Source of the DNA: Methanomicrobiaceae archaeon
GTDB taxonomy: Archaea; Halobacteriota; Methanomicrobia; Methanomicrobiales; Methanomicrobiaceae
Reading direction: 5' to 3'
Length of the DNA stretch: 64,000 bases
Assembly: GCA_029762625.1 (NCBI GenBank)
Contig: JARVGI010000001.1
Span: 186,001 to 250,000 of the forward strand
Positions within the stretch are counted from its first letter, which is position 1. Each line of letters opens with the position of its first letter. This document shows positions 1 to 8,664 of this stretch, in pieces. The position numbers and the translations under genes were made by a program. A model generated the notes under the pieces. The model did not search any database and was not told the DNA's origin. It saw nothing but the letters and a program-made list of their open reading frames with translations.

Positions 1-210
1 CACGGAACAGCCGCGGTTCATTTTTTCATTGGAGAGGGCGAGCGGGCCGAAGGTATGGTAATGCACCACATCGAAGGTGTTGCTCATCGCATTGTAGCTG
101 ACATCGACGGACATGTCGTGCAGCAGTGCTTTATAGAGCGTTTTTGCGGCTGTAGCGCAGCCGATGTACTTGAAAAAGAGCATATCCTCGACGAAAAAAT
201 TGACGTTCAT
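1..210 (-). CDS. Glycosyltransferase, N-terminal part (gene runs off the window)
   Basis: Seventy codons are present from an ATG at 208-210 to the window edge. The N-terminus reads like a GT-B family 4 glycosyltransferase: MNVNFFVEDMLFFKYIGCAT followed by a DVVHYHTFGP motif near residues 47-56, which matches the donor-domain pattern D-V-V-H-x-H common in this family. The start codon overlaps the stop of the upstream flavoprotein gene as ATGA, so the two are probably translated together and belong to one polysaccharide or glycoconjugate locus. The substrate cannot be told from this fragment. The family call rests on a short motif only. Confidence 0.6.
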   Translation of the reverse strand, partial: MNVNFFVEDMLFFKYIGCATAAKTLYKALLHDMSVDVSYNAMSNTFDVVHYHTFGPLALSNEKMNRGCSV

Positions 211-1520
211 GGAACCGCCTTCACGAACTCGAACGCTTTGCGGATACATGCATCCATATTCAGGTACTCGAACTCGGCAAATCGTCCCACCAGATCGATC
301 CCCTGATCCCTGATATAGGTTCGGACGGTCTCGATATTGTCCCGGTACTCGAGATCGTAGACGACATAGGCAAAGTCCTCGCGTTCCACCGCGTGGTAGA
401 CGACACTCTCTGCGCTTTCGATGAGCCCCATGCGGACAAGCCCCTCCACCACATGGTCGACCACCTCGTCGTCGGAGAGCGCCGATACGGCATCCCCTTC
501 GTTGCAGGTGATCTCCGCGAGGATCGACGAGCAGCCCTCCGGGGCGACGTCGGTGCTGTAATTCGAGGGAAACGAGACGCGGTTGAAAGATCCGAGGTCA
601 TGCTGGGGGACATAGAGCCAGGAATATTCGACAACCCCCCCCGTAATCCCGATGCACACGGAGATCAGGGAATTGTAGCGCAACCCCTCGCAGGCCTTCC
701 GGCATGCCTCGGGCACGCCGTCCATACAGGCGAGAAGGTGCTGGACGGGTATGGTGGAAATGCACCGGTCCGCCTCGATCGACTCCGTCCCGTCGCTCAC
801 GATTACCCCGTTCCCTCTCCTCCATACCGACGCGACCTCGAAGCCCGTGACGATACGATCCTGCACCGGTGCGGCCATCGCCCTGACCAGCGCCTCGATG
901 CCCCCGCGGACCGGGTAGGAGAAGACTGCCTGGTGGGTGTAGCCTTCGGTTTCGATGCCTATTGCGGATTTGACGATATCCTCCACGGGAGGACGCGGGA
1001 TGCGCCCGTCCACCCAGTGCAGCGACATCTTCTCCGCAGGGTAATTCCAGATCTTTTCATTGTACGGCACCATGTAGAGTTCGGCAATCCCCCTGCCGAA
1101 CGTGGCGTAGATCCACTCGCGGAAATTGCGGGGCGGCGGGATCTCGCCTTTCTCGACCGCAATCAGGGTGCGGATATATTCATTGAGGCAGAAGAAGCAG
1201 TCCTCTTTCGGCAGGTCGGAAAGGCCGTTTTCAAAGGGGTATTTCACAAAATTTCCCTTATAGAATATTTTGGTGTTCCGGCGGCGCTCATCGCGGTTGT
1301 CCCCCAGCACCTCGCGCATGAACGAGAGGACTTCCAGATCCCTGCTGAATATGATATGGGACCCGCCGATATCGAAGGTAAACCCCTCCGATGTTCTCGA
1401 ACGGCAGAGACCCCCGATGGTATCCTCACGTTCGAGGACAACGACGTCTTCACCCTTCTCCGCGAGAAGCCTTGCAAGGGTGACGCCGGTCAGCCCGCCG
1501 CCTAAAATTGCCCATCTCAC
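207..1520 (-). CDS. FAD-dependent UDP-galactopyranose mutase/protoporphyrinogen oxidase-like protein
   Basis: A 437-residue flavoprotein. The N-terminal dinucleotide-binding motif is visible (ILGGGLTG, residues 5-12), followed by an acidic residue after VVVLE and the IGGLCR motif (about 36-41) typical of UDP-galactopyranose mutase-like and HemY-like amine-oxidoreductase folds. Such proteins in archaeal surface-sugar loci interconvert or oxidise nucleotide sugars, but the exact reaction here is not determined. It overlaps the next gene (a glycosyltransferase) by 4 bp, supporting a role in polysaccharide or glycan synthesis. It is not likely a heme-synthesis enzyme in this context. The divergent side (1521-1587) is a short gap to the symporter gene. 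Confidence 0.8.
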   Translation of the reverse strand: MRWAILGGGLTGVTLARLLAEKGEDVVVLEREDTIGGLCRSRTSEGFTFDIGGSHIIFSRDLEVLSFMREVLGDNRDERRRNTKIFYKGNFVKYPFENGLSDLPKEDCFFCLNEYIRTLIAVEKGEIPPPRNFREWIYATFGRGIAELYMVPYNEKIWNYPAEKMSLHWVDGRIPRPPVEDIVKSAIGIETEGYTHQAVFSYPVRGGIEALVRAMAAPVQDRIVTGFEVASVWRRGNGVIVSDGTESIEADRCISTIPVQHLLACMDGVPEACRKACEGLRYNSLISVCIGITGGVVEYSWLYVPQHDLGSFNRVSFPSNYSTDVAPEGCSSILAEITCNEGDAVSALSDDEVVDHVVEGLVRMGLIESAESVVYHAVEREDFAYVVYDLEYRDNIETVRTYIRDQGIDLVGRFAEFEYLNMDACIRKAFEFVKAVP

Positions 1521-1587
1521 GATACTATTTTCGGCGCGTCCTCATAAAAAAGTGTTTAATTTCACCGGCAGACACCGGGAAAAAACG

Positions 1588-3093
1588 TCATCTCGGCTGG
1601 ATGAACCAGCCCGTGCAGGTGCTATCGAGAATGCCGGAATCGTTTTTCGCCGTGAGAAGGCTGACTGTGACCATGGCAACGAAGGAGAGGACGAGCGCAT
1701 AGAAGCTGAAATGCATCGGCACGGGTGTGACGTACTGGTGCCAGTAGCCGAATACCCCGGCACTCACCAGCCCGATGCTCATGCTGGCGATGGCCCCCTG
1801 CCGGGTCGCTCCCCTCCAGTAAAGCCCTGCAAGCAGCGGCACGGCAAAAGTGGCAAGCATCACGCCGATTCCCATCCATATCAGCCATGCCAGCATGGGC
1901 GGCGGGTTCACCGCAAGCAGAAGCGTCCCTCCTGCCGCAGCCACCACCGAGACTTTGCTGACCATGAGCACCTCCTTGTCCGAGGCAGAAGGCCGGAGGA
2001 TGTTGCGGTAGACATCCCAGCCGAACATGGTGCCCACGGTGAGCATCAGCCGGTCCGTGGTGGACATCACCGCGGCAAGCACGATGACGGCGAATATCGC
2101 CCATACGAACACGCTGCTCGAGACCAGCTGGATGCTGTACACAAGGATGAAGTCCTGCGCATTGACTGCCTCGGGAAGGACGAGGGTCCCGGCCTCGACA
2201 AGCGTACGGCCCGCGAATCCGGTGAACTTGACCAGAAACATGACCACGGCATAGATCCCGAATGCGATGACCGGCGACCAGCGGAAATACTTCTCGTCTT
2301 TGGCGGCGAGCACATTATTGATGACGTGGGGTGCGCACGCCAGCCCGATCATCAGCAGCAGCCCGAACGAGACCAGGAATTCCGGGGTGAAGGCCGGGGC
2401 GCCTGCGGGCATGTAGGGCTGGACGAAGTTCGGGTTGATTTCGGCAAGCGCCCCGTTGATGCTGGTGAGCCCGCCCGCTTTCAGGATGACGAGCGGCGCC
2501 ATGATCAGAACGCCGAATATGAGAATACCTCCCTGGAAGAGCGTGGTCCAGGATACGGCGTAGAGCCCGCCGATGGTGGTGTAGAGGGTGATAACGATGC
2601 CTGCAATGAGCAGTGCCTGCCAGTGCTGGAGGCCGAACAGCCAGACAAGGATGATGCTGATTGCCGTGTACTGCCCGATCAGGTAGATGAGCGAGACGAT
2701 GATGCCTGCGACGGCACTGAGCCCCCGCATTGCTCTCGGGCTCTCGAACCGGTGGGCGAAATAGTCCTGGATGGTCATGTACCCCTCCTGCGTCCCGACG
2801 TGGTTGAGCTTCACGCCGAAGACGATGATGGCGAACGCCGCCGAGAGGGGCACGAAGATCTGCTCCCAGATCGTCGGCCACCCGGCGGCATACCCGAGCC
2901 CGCTCACGCCGAGAAGGGTCATCCCGCTGCAGATGGAAGCGACGATGAGGATGGTAAACACCCAGAACCCGAGTGACCTTCCTGCGAGGATGTAATCTTC
3001 CGAATTATGGATCTTCTTCGAGGCCCAGCTCCCGATGGCGATCAGCAGGAGGCAGTAGAGCACGACGACCGTGAGGGTCACCATCTCGACCAT
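1588..3093 (-). CDS. Sodium:solute symporter (SSS family)
   Basis: A 501-residue, roughly 13-helix membrane protein of the SSS family. The N-terminus (helix, then SEDYILAGRSLGFW near residues 31-44) is the family's hallmark: the D-Y-x-L-A-G-R stretch precedes the unwound TM1 that binds sodium and substrate. It is of usual family length (about 500). Solute is uncertain: pantothenate, proline and acetate permeases all share these motifs. The start ATG at 3091-3093 lies one base after the stop of a 34-residue membrane protein, so both are probably cotranscribed and translationally coupled, with the palindrome at 3206-3237 as candidate control site. Confidence 0.9.
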   Translation of the reverse strand: MVEMVTLTVVVLYCLLLIAIGSWASKKIHNSEDYILAGRSLGFWVFTILIVASICSGMTLLGVSGLGYAAGWPTIWEQIFVPLSAAFAIIVFGVKLNHVGTQEGYMTIQDYFAHRFESPRAMRGLSAVAGIIVSLIYLIGQYTAISIILVWLFGLQHWQALLIAGIVITLYTTIGGLYAVSWTTLFQGGILIFGVLIMAPLVILKAGGLTSINGALAEINPNFVQPYMPAGAPAFTPEFLVSFGLLLMIGLACAPHVINNVLAAKDEKYFRWSPVIAFGIYAVVMFLVKFTGFAGRTLVEAGTLVLPEAVNAQDFILVYSIQLVSSSVFVWAIFAVIVLAAVMSTTDRLMLTVGTMFGWDVYRNILRPSASDKEVLMVSKVSVVAAAGGTLLLAVNPPPMLAWLIWMGIGVMLATFAVPLLAGLYWRGATRQGAIASMSIGLVSAGVFGYWHQYVTPVPMHFSFYALVLSFVAMVTVSLLTAKNDSGILDSTCTGWFIQPR

Positions 3094-3094
3094 A

Positions 3095-3199
3095 TCACGC
3101 AGCCTCCCTGAAGGTGAGACCCCAGATTAACAATATAAGGAAGGCGAGCAACACCGTCCCTCCCACGAGTACAGTGGTTAACGTTGGCAGACAGAACAT
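3095..3199 (-). CDS. Small one-helix protein, symporter small accessory type
   Basis: A 34-residue reading frame starting at ATG 3197-3199 and ending TGA 3095-3097, one base before the symporter start. Translation begins MFCLPTLTTVLVGG and contains one hydrophobic segment (VLVGGTVLLAFLILLIWG region, about residues 9-27), ending in a short charged tail TFREAA. Position, length and topology match the annotated family of symporter small accessory proteins that precede SSS genes in methanogens. The role in the transporter (assembly or gating) is unproven. No clear Shine-Dalgarno site is seen. It is too short to be found by ordinary gene calls, so the operon context is the main evidence. Confidence 0.7.
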   Translation of the reverse strand: MFCLPTLTTVLVGGTVLLAFLILLIWGLTFREAA

Positions 3200-3205
3200 A
3201 CTATC

Positions 3206-3237
3206 ATGTTATATGTTAGCATGCTACATATTAACAT
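3206..3237. promoter_or_regulatory. Composite palindrome upstream of the symporter operon
   Basis: Two dyads share one centre at 3221/3222: an inner perfect 10-bp palindrome TAGCATGCTA (3217-3226) and an outer ATGTTA (3206-3211) paired with TAACAT (3232-3237), separated by 5 unpaired bases on each side. It lies directly upstream of the 34-residue accessory gene (start 3199), where a repressor would overlap the transcription start. It is a candidate operator; no regulator is identified. Confidence 0.5.
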
Positions 3238-3269
3238 AACCGATCCGGCCACCGCGGGGCCCCGGAGAG

Positions 3270-3282
3270 GGACAAAAAAAGA
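3270..3282 (-). terminator. T-run terminator after ilvN
   Basis: On the minus strand, a run of seven T (plus-strand A at 3274-3280) begins a few bases after the ilvN stop at 3284-3286. Oligo-T runs are the usual archaeal termination signal, so this probably ends the leuA-ilvB-ilvN transcript before the symporter operon. Confidence 0.55.
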
Positions 3283-3283
3283 G

Positions 3284-3793
3284 TTATTCTGGTTTCTGGC
3301 TTTTCACGGTTTTCGAACCCCTCAGAATCGCGATCTTGCCGGTCCTGACGAGTTCCTTTATTCCGTACTGGGGCAGGAGTTTTTCAAGGGCGTCGATCTT
3401 TTCGGAGTCGCCCGTGACCTCGAGCACCACGGTCCGGGTGCCGACGTCGATGATCTTCGCCCTGAATATACTCGCGATCTGCATGATTTCTGCCCGGGTG
3501 GCGCCTGTCTCGGCCCCGACCTTGATGAGCGCGAGCTCGCGGTCGACATGATCGCGGTAGGTGATGTCGGATACCTTGACGATGTCGATCAGCTTGTTCA
3601 GCTGCTTCTTCACCTGTTCGATCTGGGCGTCGTCGCCGTAGGCGACCACCGTGATCCTGCTCATATTGGGCTCCTCGCAGACCCCCACGGCGAGGCTCTC
3701 GATGTTGAATCCCCGCCGGGAGAACAGACCTGCAACACGGCTCAGGACACCTGCTTTGTTCTCAACGAGGATGCTCAGGGTGTGGGCCTTCAT
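3284..3793 (-). CDS. ilvN: Acetolactate synthase small (regulatory) subunit
   Basis: A 169-residue protein with an N-terminal ACT domain (residues about 4-75: HTLSILVENKAGVLSRVAGL, then RGFNIESLAVG) and the family's C-terminal half (DVGTRTVVLEVTGDSEKIDA). It binds the catalytic subunit and, in relatives, confers valine feedback inhibition in the first common step of branched-chain amino acid synthesis. Length is typical (160-170). Its ATG overlaps the stop of ilvB as ATGA (3790-3793), so the two subunits are translationally coupled. Confident call. Confidence 0.97.
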   Translation of the reverse strand: MKAHTLSILVENKAGVLSRVAGLFSRRGFNIESLAVGVCEEPNMSRITVVAYGDDAQIEQVKKQLNKLIDIVKVSDITYRDHVDRELALIKVGAETGATRAEIMQIASIFRAKIIDVGTRTVVLEVTGDSEKIDALEKLLPQYGIKELVRTGKIAILRGSKTVKSQKPE

Positions 3794-5466
3794 TGCTGGT
3801 GCCCCCCGATCATCTCGTTGATTGCCGCTCCAGCCGGCACCATGGGAAAGACGTTCTCCTCGCGCTCAATCCTGAAGTCCAGCACAAAGGGCCCCTCTGC
3901 ATCGATCGCTGCCTGCAGGGCCGGGCGCACCTCATCGCGCGAATCCACCCGCATGCCCTCGACGCCGTAGGCATTTGCTATTTTCACGAAATCCACGGCA
4001 GGGAGCTCGGTATACGAATAGCGGCGGTCGTAGAAGAGCTCCTGCCACTGGCGCACCATGCCGAGGTACATGTTGTTCAGGATGGCGATGCGCACCGGGA
4101 TGGTGTAGTGCGCAACCGTCCCGAGTTCCTGAATGTTCATCTGGATACTGCCGTCCCCGGCGATATCGAAAACCTGTTCGCCGGGGCGGGCGAAATGCGC
4201 CCCGATCGCCGCAGGAAATCCGTACCCCATCGTCCCGAGCCCTCCCGACGAGATCCACTGGCGGGGATGCCGGAAGCAGTAGTACTGGGCGGCCCACATC
4301 TGGTTCTGCCCGACCTCGCTCACGATCACCCCCTCGCCGTTGAGCAGGTCGCTCAGCTGCTGGATGACGTACTGCGGGTGCAGGCCGTCGCCCTCGCGGT
4401 ACCGCAGCGGGTGGTTCTCCTTCCATACATCGATCTTGTGCAGCCACTGCGACGGGCCGTCCCGTTTCCGGATCCGGGCGAGCATGTCCGCGAGCACCGC
4501 CTTCGCATCTCCCACGATGGGTACGTCGACCGGCTTGTTTTTGCCGATTTCCGCAGGGTCGACGTCGATGTGCACGACCTTCGCGTGGGGGGCGAAGGTC
4601 TCGATCTTGCCGGTCACCCGGTCGTCGAACCGCACCCCGATGGCGAGCAGGAGATCGCATTCGGTAACCGCGTAATTGGCATATTCGGTGCCGTGCATGC
4701 CCAGCATGCCAAGGTTGAGAGGATGGTTGCAGGGGATGCACCCGAGCCCCATCAGCGTCGCGGTCACGGGAAGCATGAGCCGCTCGGCAAGCTCCACGAG
4801 TTCTCCGGATGCGCCCGAGGCGATCACCCCGCCCCCGGCGTAGATGATGGGCCGCTCCGCCTTCATCAGGAGGTCGATGGCACGCTCGATCTGCCGGGTA
4901 TGCCCGCGGTAGGTGGGCTGGTACCCGCGAAGCGATACGGTCTCGGGTGCTGGTGCGGGATCCGCTATAAGGTCGGTGTTGACGTCTTTTGGGATATCGA
5001 TAAGCACAGGGCCGTTTCTTCCCGTCTTTGCAATGAAAAACGCCTCCCTGACCACGCCCGCGAGTTCGCCTGCGTGCTTGACCAGGTAGTTGTGCTTGGT
5101 GACCGGCAGCGTGATGCCGGTAATGTCCGATTCCTGAAACGCGTCGTTGCCCAGCATGGAAGTCGGCACCTGCCCGGTGATCGCCACGACGGGCACGGAA
5201 TCCATGTACGCGGTGGCGATGCCGGTGACCAGATTGCAGGCCCCCGGCCCGGATGTCGCCAGGCAGACCCCCACGCGCCCGCTTGCCCGTGCATAGCCGT
5301 CGGCAGCATGGACGGCGGCCTGCTCGTGGCGCATCAGGATGTGCCGGATGGATGAGTCGTAGAGCTCATCGTAGATGGGCAGCACCGATCCCCCCGGGTA
5401 CCCGAAGATAATGTCCACTCCTTCCTTCGCGAGGCTTTCAATGAGAATTTTTGCACCTGTTTTCAT
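3790..5466 (-). CDS. ilvB: Acetolactate synthase large (catalytic) subunit
   Basis: A 558-residue ThDP enzyme that condenses two pyruvates to acetolactate (or pyruvate with 2-oxobutyrate) in valine, leucine and isoleucine synthesis. The activating glutamate sits in RHEQAAVHAADGYARA (E48). The central FAD-binding-like domain follows, and the ThDP/Mg motif GDGSIQMN...ILNN lies in the last third. Length is typical for archaeal enzymes. Its ATG overlaps the stop of the upstream isopropylmalate-synthase-family gene by one base (TAATG), and its own stop overlaps ilvN, giving a compact three-gene operon. Confidence 0.97.
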   Translation of the reverse strand: MKTGAKILIESLAKEGVDIIFGYPGGSVLPIYDELYDSSIRHILMRHEQAAVHAADGYARASGRVGVCLATSGPGACNLVTGIATAYMDSVPVVAITGQVPTSMLGNDAFQESDITGITLPVTKHNYLVKHAGELAGVVREAFFIAKTGRNGPVLIDIPKDVNTDLIADPAPAPETVSLRGYQPTYRGHTRQIERAIDLLMKAERPIIYAGGGVIASGASGELVELAERLMLPVTATLMGLGCIPCNHPLNLGMLGMHGTEYANYAVTECDLLLAIGVRFDDRVTGKIETFAPHAKVVHIDVDPAEIGKNKPVDVPIVGDAKAVLADMLARIRKRDGPSQWLHKIDVWKENHPLRYREGDGLHPQYVIQQLSDLLNGEGVIVSEVGQNQMWAAQYYCFRHPRQWISSGGLGTMGYGFPAAIGAHFARPGEQVFDIAGDGSIQMNIQELGTVAHYTIPVRIAILNNMYLGMVRQWQELFYDRRYSYTELPAVDFVKIANAYGVEGMRVDSRDEVRPALQAAIDAEGPFVLDFRIEREENVFPMVPAGAAINEMIGGHQQ

Positions 5467-6950
5467 TATCGACTCCTCAGCAGCCTGTTCATTCCGTTGA
5501 TCACGGCCTCCACGCTTGCAGTGATAATATCAGTGCGTGCGCCCCGGGATGTAATAACATCTCCGTCCCGCCTCAATTTGACCAAGACGTCGACCATCGC
5601 CTCGGTCCCGCCGGTGATGGCATCCACATGATAGTCTTCAAGCCTGATGTCAGCCACCGCCGCAACCGAGTTCTGGAGGGCTTTTATCGCCGCATCGACG
5701 GGACCTGTCCCGGTGGACGCACCCGTCACCTCGTTGCCGTAGACCTGCAGGGTCACCGACGCGGTGGGGATGGCGTTGCTGCCGCTCACCACGGTAAACT
5801 GCCGGAGATCGAGCACCGGTTCGGTCGCGAGCGAAAGCACCGTTTCGGCGATGGCCATCACGTCGGCATCGGTGATCCGCTTGCCCTCGTCGCCGAGCTC
5901 TTTGATGCGGCCGACGATCTCCCGCAATTGCGCAGGATCCGGCTCGTAGCCCATCTCGTTGAGCGCGGCGAGCACCGATGCGGACCCCGAGTGCTTCCCG
6001 AGGATGATGCGCCGTTTCCTCCCCACGATCTCCGGCTTGATCGGCTCGTAGGTGCTGGAATCGCGAAGGACGCCGTGAGCATGAATGCCGCTCTCGTGGG
6101 TGAACGCCATGGCCCCCACGATGGCTTTGTTGGTGGGCAGTTCCACCCTTGTGAGGCGCGAGACCAGCGAAGAGAGATGGTAGAGCTGGGTTGTCTCGAT
6201 GCCGGTCGGCGTCCCGTAGAGCACCTCGCATGCCATCACCACCTCCTCGAGAGGGGTGTTGCCCGCACGCTCCCCGAGTCCGTTCACCGTCACATGGGCG
6301 CAGGTCGCCCCGTGTTTCAACGCGGCAAACGTATTGGCGAGGGCAAAGCCAAGGTCGTCGTGGCAGTGGATGGAAAGCGGCGCACCGCAGAGCGGCGGAA
6401 GTACCCCGGCGACCCGCTCGGGAGTGAGGAGCCCGACCGTGTCGCAGAAACAGAGCCTGTCAGCCCCGTGTTCGACCGCGGCGGCAAACAGCGATCCCAG
6501 AAACGCCTGGTCCGCCCTCGATGCATCCTCGCCGGAAAATTCCACCACGAGGCCGCGCTCTTTGGCATACACCACGGCCTCCAGTGCCATCTCCCAGACT
6601 TTCTCGCGCGTCTTTCCCAGCTTTTTGGCGATGTGCAGGTCGCTGACCGGGATGACCATGTGCACGGAATCCACGCCGCAGTCCGCGGCGAGGTCGATAT
6701 CGTGCGCAAGCGCCCGGACATAGCAGCAGCATTCGGCGTGCAGGCCCGCGTCCGCAATGAGACGGATCGCCTCACGCTCACCCTCGGACGCCGCGGCTGA
6801 TCCCGCCTCGATCACATCGATGCCGATCCGGTTGAGCGCAGTGGCGATTTCGAGTTTTTCTGCCGGGGTCAGCGAAACGCCCGGTGTCTGTTCCCCGTCA
6901 CGCAAGGTTGTGTCAAAAAAGCGAATCTTTTCAGAGAATAAAGCAATCAC
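5466..6950 (-). CDS. 2-isopropylmalate synthase / citramalate synthase family protein
   Basis: A 494-residue acyltransferase of the LeuA/CimA family. The catalytic barrel opens with [14 protein letters not shown] (about residues 11-24), carries the metal ligands in [14 protein letters not shown] and the GLGERAGN loop, and ends with a LeuA-type allosteric dimer domain (roughly 360-494). Either acetyl-CoA plus 2-oxoisovalerate (leucine) or plus pyruvate (citramalate, isoleucine) is possible; sequence alone does not settle it here, though the operon with ilvB-ilvN fits both. The start is GTG at 6948-6950; the ATG four bases upstream is out of frame and closes after seven codons. A GGTGAG ribosome site lies about 11 bases upstream. 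Confidence 0.9.
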   Translation of the reverse strand: MIALFSEKIRFFDTTLRDGEQTPGVSLTPAEKLEIATALNRIGIDVIEAGSAAASEGEREAIRLIADAGLHAECCCYVRALAHDIDLAADCGVDSVHMVIPVSDLHIAKKLGKTREKVWEMALEAVVYAKERGLVVEFSGEDASRADQAFLGSLFAAAVEHGADRLCFCDTVGLLTPERVAGVLPPLCGAPLSIHCHDDLGFALANTFAALKHGATCAHVTVNGLGERAGNTPLEEVVMACEVLYGTPTGIETTQLYHLSSLVSRLTRVELPTNKAIVGAMAFTHESGIHAHGVLRDSSTYEPIKPEIVGRKRRIILGKHSGSASVLAALNEMGYEPDPAQLREIVGRIKELGDEGKRITDADVMAIAETVLSLATEPVLDLRQFTVVSGSNAIPTASVTLQVYGNEVTGASTGTGPVDAAIKALQNSVAAVADIRLEDYHVDAITGGTEAMVDVLVKLRRDGDVITSRGARTDIITASVEAVINGMNRLLRSR

Positions 6951-6987
6951 TCATAGGATTTCTCACCCATTGTAAATTGAGGGTCGC

Positions 6988-7007
6988 TCTATTTATAATT
7001 TGGGGGG
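6988..7007 (-). promoter_or_regulatory. TATA box and BRE of the leuA-ilvB-ilvN operon
   Basis: Reading the minus strand, a G/C run CCCCCC (7002-7007 in the plus strand as G) precedes AATTATAAAT (6991-7000). This is a BRE/TATA arrangement. Transcription would start near 6966-6968, giving a leader of about 17 bases that still holds a GGTGAG site before the GTG start. Confidence 0.6.
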
Positions 7008-7090
7008 TATGCAATCGTCCTTTCGCAATCCGTAACGGAGGGCTGATCCCCCCCTCCGTCGCATCCCATGCCGCTGCGATAAAAATTGGG

Positions 7091-7747
7091 TTATGCGGGA
7101 GTTCCGCTCTCGTAGAGAATGGTCATGTACCGGGCAGAGAATATCGCAAGGGCCGGGCCGATGAAGAGGCCGATGATCCACCCGATGAGGGGAATCGACA
7201 TAAAAAATCCAAGGATAAACTGTACCACCAGCATCACGATCCAGAGGACGATAAGCGCGATGATGTACTCGACCCAGCCGATGTTCCCGATGGTTTCCAT
7301 GATTGCGCCGAAATTGAATGCCTCCCCCATGCTGTCCTTGCGGGCGAACCGCACCATGCCGAGGGTGGCGATGAGCGAGATGAGAATGGCGAGGATGAAT
7401 ACGACCAGCAGTCCGAGCAGCAGCATACCAACACCGGCCACATTGGCCGCAGAATCGCCCGTGGAAAACGCAAGAACCGATCCCCCGATGAGCACGGCCC
7501 CGACCAGGAGTACCGGGAGTGCATACACAAAGCCGATGATCAGCAGTTTGATGCCGTCGATGAACATCCCCACCCAGTCGTCCACCTCCGGGGCAGGTCT
7601 GGCGCCCTTATAGATCCTGACCACGTATCCCCCAATGAGCGGGAAGATGATATAGCAGATGATGAGCAGGAGCCATTTCTTCCACTTGCCCATCAGTCCT
7701 TCTCTGGTATACTCGAACGAATCTCCAAGCATTTCTCCGATTTCCAT
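7091..7747 (-). CDS. DUF4013 domain membrane protein (first copy)
   Basis: A 218-residue polytopic membrane protein. It matches the archaeal DUF4013 family: an N-terminal amphipathic stretch DSFEYTREGLMGKWKKW, about six hydrophobic segments, and a C-terminal GPALAIFSARYMTILYESG. Function is unknown for the family. A paralogue lies 214 bp upstream (7962-8639); the two share the DSFxYTREAL/GL opening, the DDW/EGWIGLFIDGVKLxxIG core and the ARYxTxIYE end. A TATA box at 7782-7792 lies between them, so this copy is probably transcribed on its own. Confidence 0.85.
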   Translation of the reverse strand: MEIGEMLGDSFEYTREGLMGKWKKWLLLIICYIIFPLIGGYVVRIYKGARPAPEVDDWVGMFIDGIKLLIIGFVYALPVLLVGAVLIGGSVLAFSTGDSAANVAGVGMLLLGLLVVFILAILISLIATLGMVRFARKDSMGEAFNFGAIMETIGNIGWVEYIIALIVLWIVMLVVQFILGFFMSIPLIGWIIGLFIGPALAIFSARYMTILYESGTPA

Positions 7748-7780
7748 GGAATCACCTTTTTACTCATCCGTCTCGATTTC

Positions 7781-7793
7781 CTATATATAAAAG
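7781..7793 (-). promoter_or_regulatory. TATA box of first DUF4013 gene
   Basis: The minus strand reads TTTTATATATAG at this position, about 35-45 bases before the ATG at 7747. That spacing predicts transcription start near 7763 and a leader of about 15 bases, which contains AGGTGATTCC ahead of the ATG. Confidence 0.6.
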
Positions 7794-7866
7794 TTTCCAT
7801 ATGGTTTGAGATACTCCCGCCCTGTCGACCTGAAGTGCGTGATAGCGTGAGACCTCGCATCCGAAC

Positions 7867-7887
7867 CCCGCAGGGACCCCATGCGGG
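7867..7887 (-). terminator. Possible hairpin downstream of second DUF4013 gene
   Basis: CCCGCA (7867-7872) can pair with TGCGGG (7882-7887) around a nine-base loop, 75 bases downstream of the stop of the 7962-8639 gene. No T-run follows, so a role in termination or RNA stability is only a possibility. Confidence 0.3.
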
Positions 7888-7961
7888 AGTCGTGGGGTGA
7901 CGGAACATAGAACAGCGGGAGATGGACATCGCCGTGCACGGGACGAAAAAGAGTGGTACGC

Positions 7962-8639
7962 TCAGGAAGGAGAACCGGCGACGCCCCGCTCGTAGATGAG
8001 GGTGATGAACCGTACCGAATAGATCCCCCATGCCGGCATGAGGAACAGGGCCACGACCCACCCGGCAAGGGGCACGGATTGGAACAGCGCCACACCTGCA
8101 TGGAATATCATGGAAATCAACCAGAGTATCGTGAGCGCAAGCAGGTAATTCCCCCACCCGATTGCGCGGATATCGCCGAGGATCGCCCCCGCCCGGAACG
8201 CCTCCCGCATCCGGCCCGTGCGGGCAAACCTGATCACGCCGATGGTGGAGAGCAGCATGAGCACGAGCCACACGATGAGAATGACCAGCAATGCGGTCCC
8301 CCCAACCGCAACCAGTGCCAGCACGGACCGGACGGCATAATCCGTGAAAATAAGTGCGAAGAACGGGAGCGTCAAAAAGACTGCTGCGACGAGCAGCGCC
8401 AGCACCGGGATCAGGTAGATTGCCCCGATGAGAAAGAGCTTCACCCCGTCGATGAAAAGGCCGATCCAGCCTTCAGGATCTGGGGCGGGGTCGTCACCGC
8501 GGTAAATGCGCAACGAGTAGCCGAGAAACACGGGAAAGATGATGGAGGCGATGAGCAGCTGGAACCACCGCACCCATCGCTCCCAGAGGGCCTCTCTGGT
8601 GTAGGCAAACGAATCGTGCACGAGTGCGTCGATGTCCAT
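7962..8639 (-). CDS. DUF4013 domain membrane protein (second copy)
   Basis: A 225-residue polytopic membrane protein with the same layout as its neighbour at 7091-7747: MDIDALVHDSFAYTREALWE at the N-terminus, GWIGLFIDGVKLFLIG in the middle, several hydrophobic helices, and SVRFITLIYERG near the end. The ATG at 8637-8639 is preferred over an upstream in-frame codon inside purH because it has GGTGA five bases upstream and starts at the family boundary. It begins 25 bases after the purH stop, so readthrough from purH is likely. Family function is unknown. Confidence 0.82.
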   Translation of the reverse strand: MDIDALVHDSFAYTREALWERWVRWFQLLIASIIFPVFLGYSLRIYRGDDPAPDPEGWIGLFIDGVKLFLIGAIYLIPVLALLVAAVFLTLPFFALIFTDYAVRSVLALVAVGGTALLVILIVWLVLMLLSTIGVIRFARTGRMREAFRAGAILGDIRAIGWGNYLLALTILWLISMIFHAGVALFQSVPLAGWVVALFLMPAWGIYSVRFITLIYERGVAGSPS

Positions 8640-8664
8640 TCTGGTCACCGGATTCTGGTCGGGT

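Noticed and set aside
1270-2976. Long plus-strand open frame (568 codons) opposite the symporter gene
   Set aside because: It is the antisense of a clear SSS gene, with low-complexity Asp/His/Pro composition typical of GC-rich shadow frames.
3793-5355. 520-codon plus-strand open frame
   Set aside because: Antisense of ilvB with no recognisable protein features.
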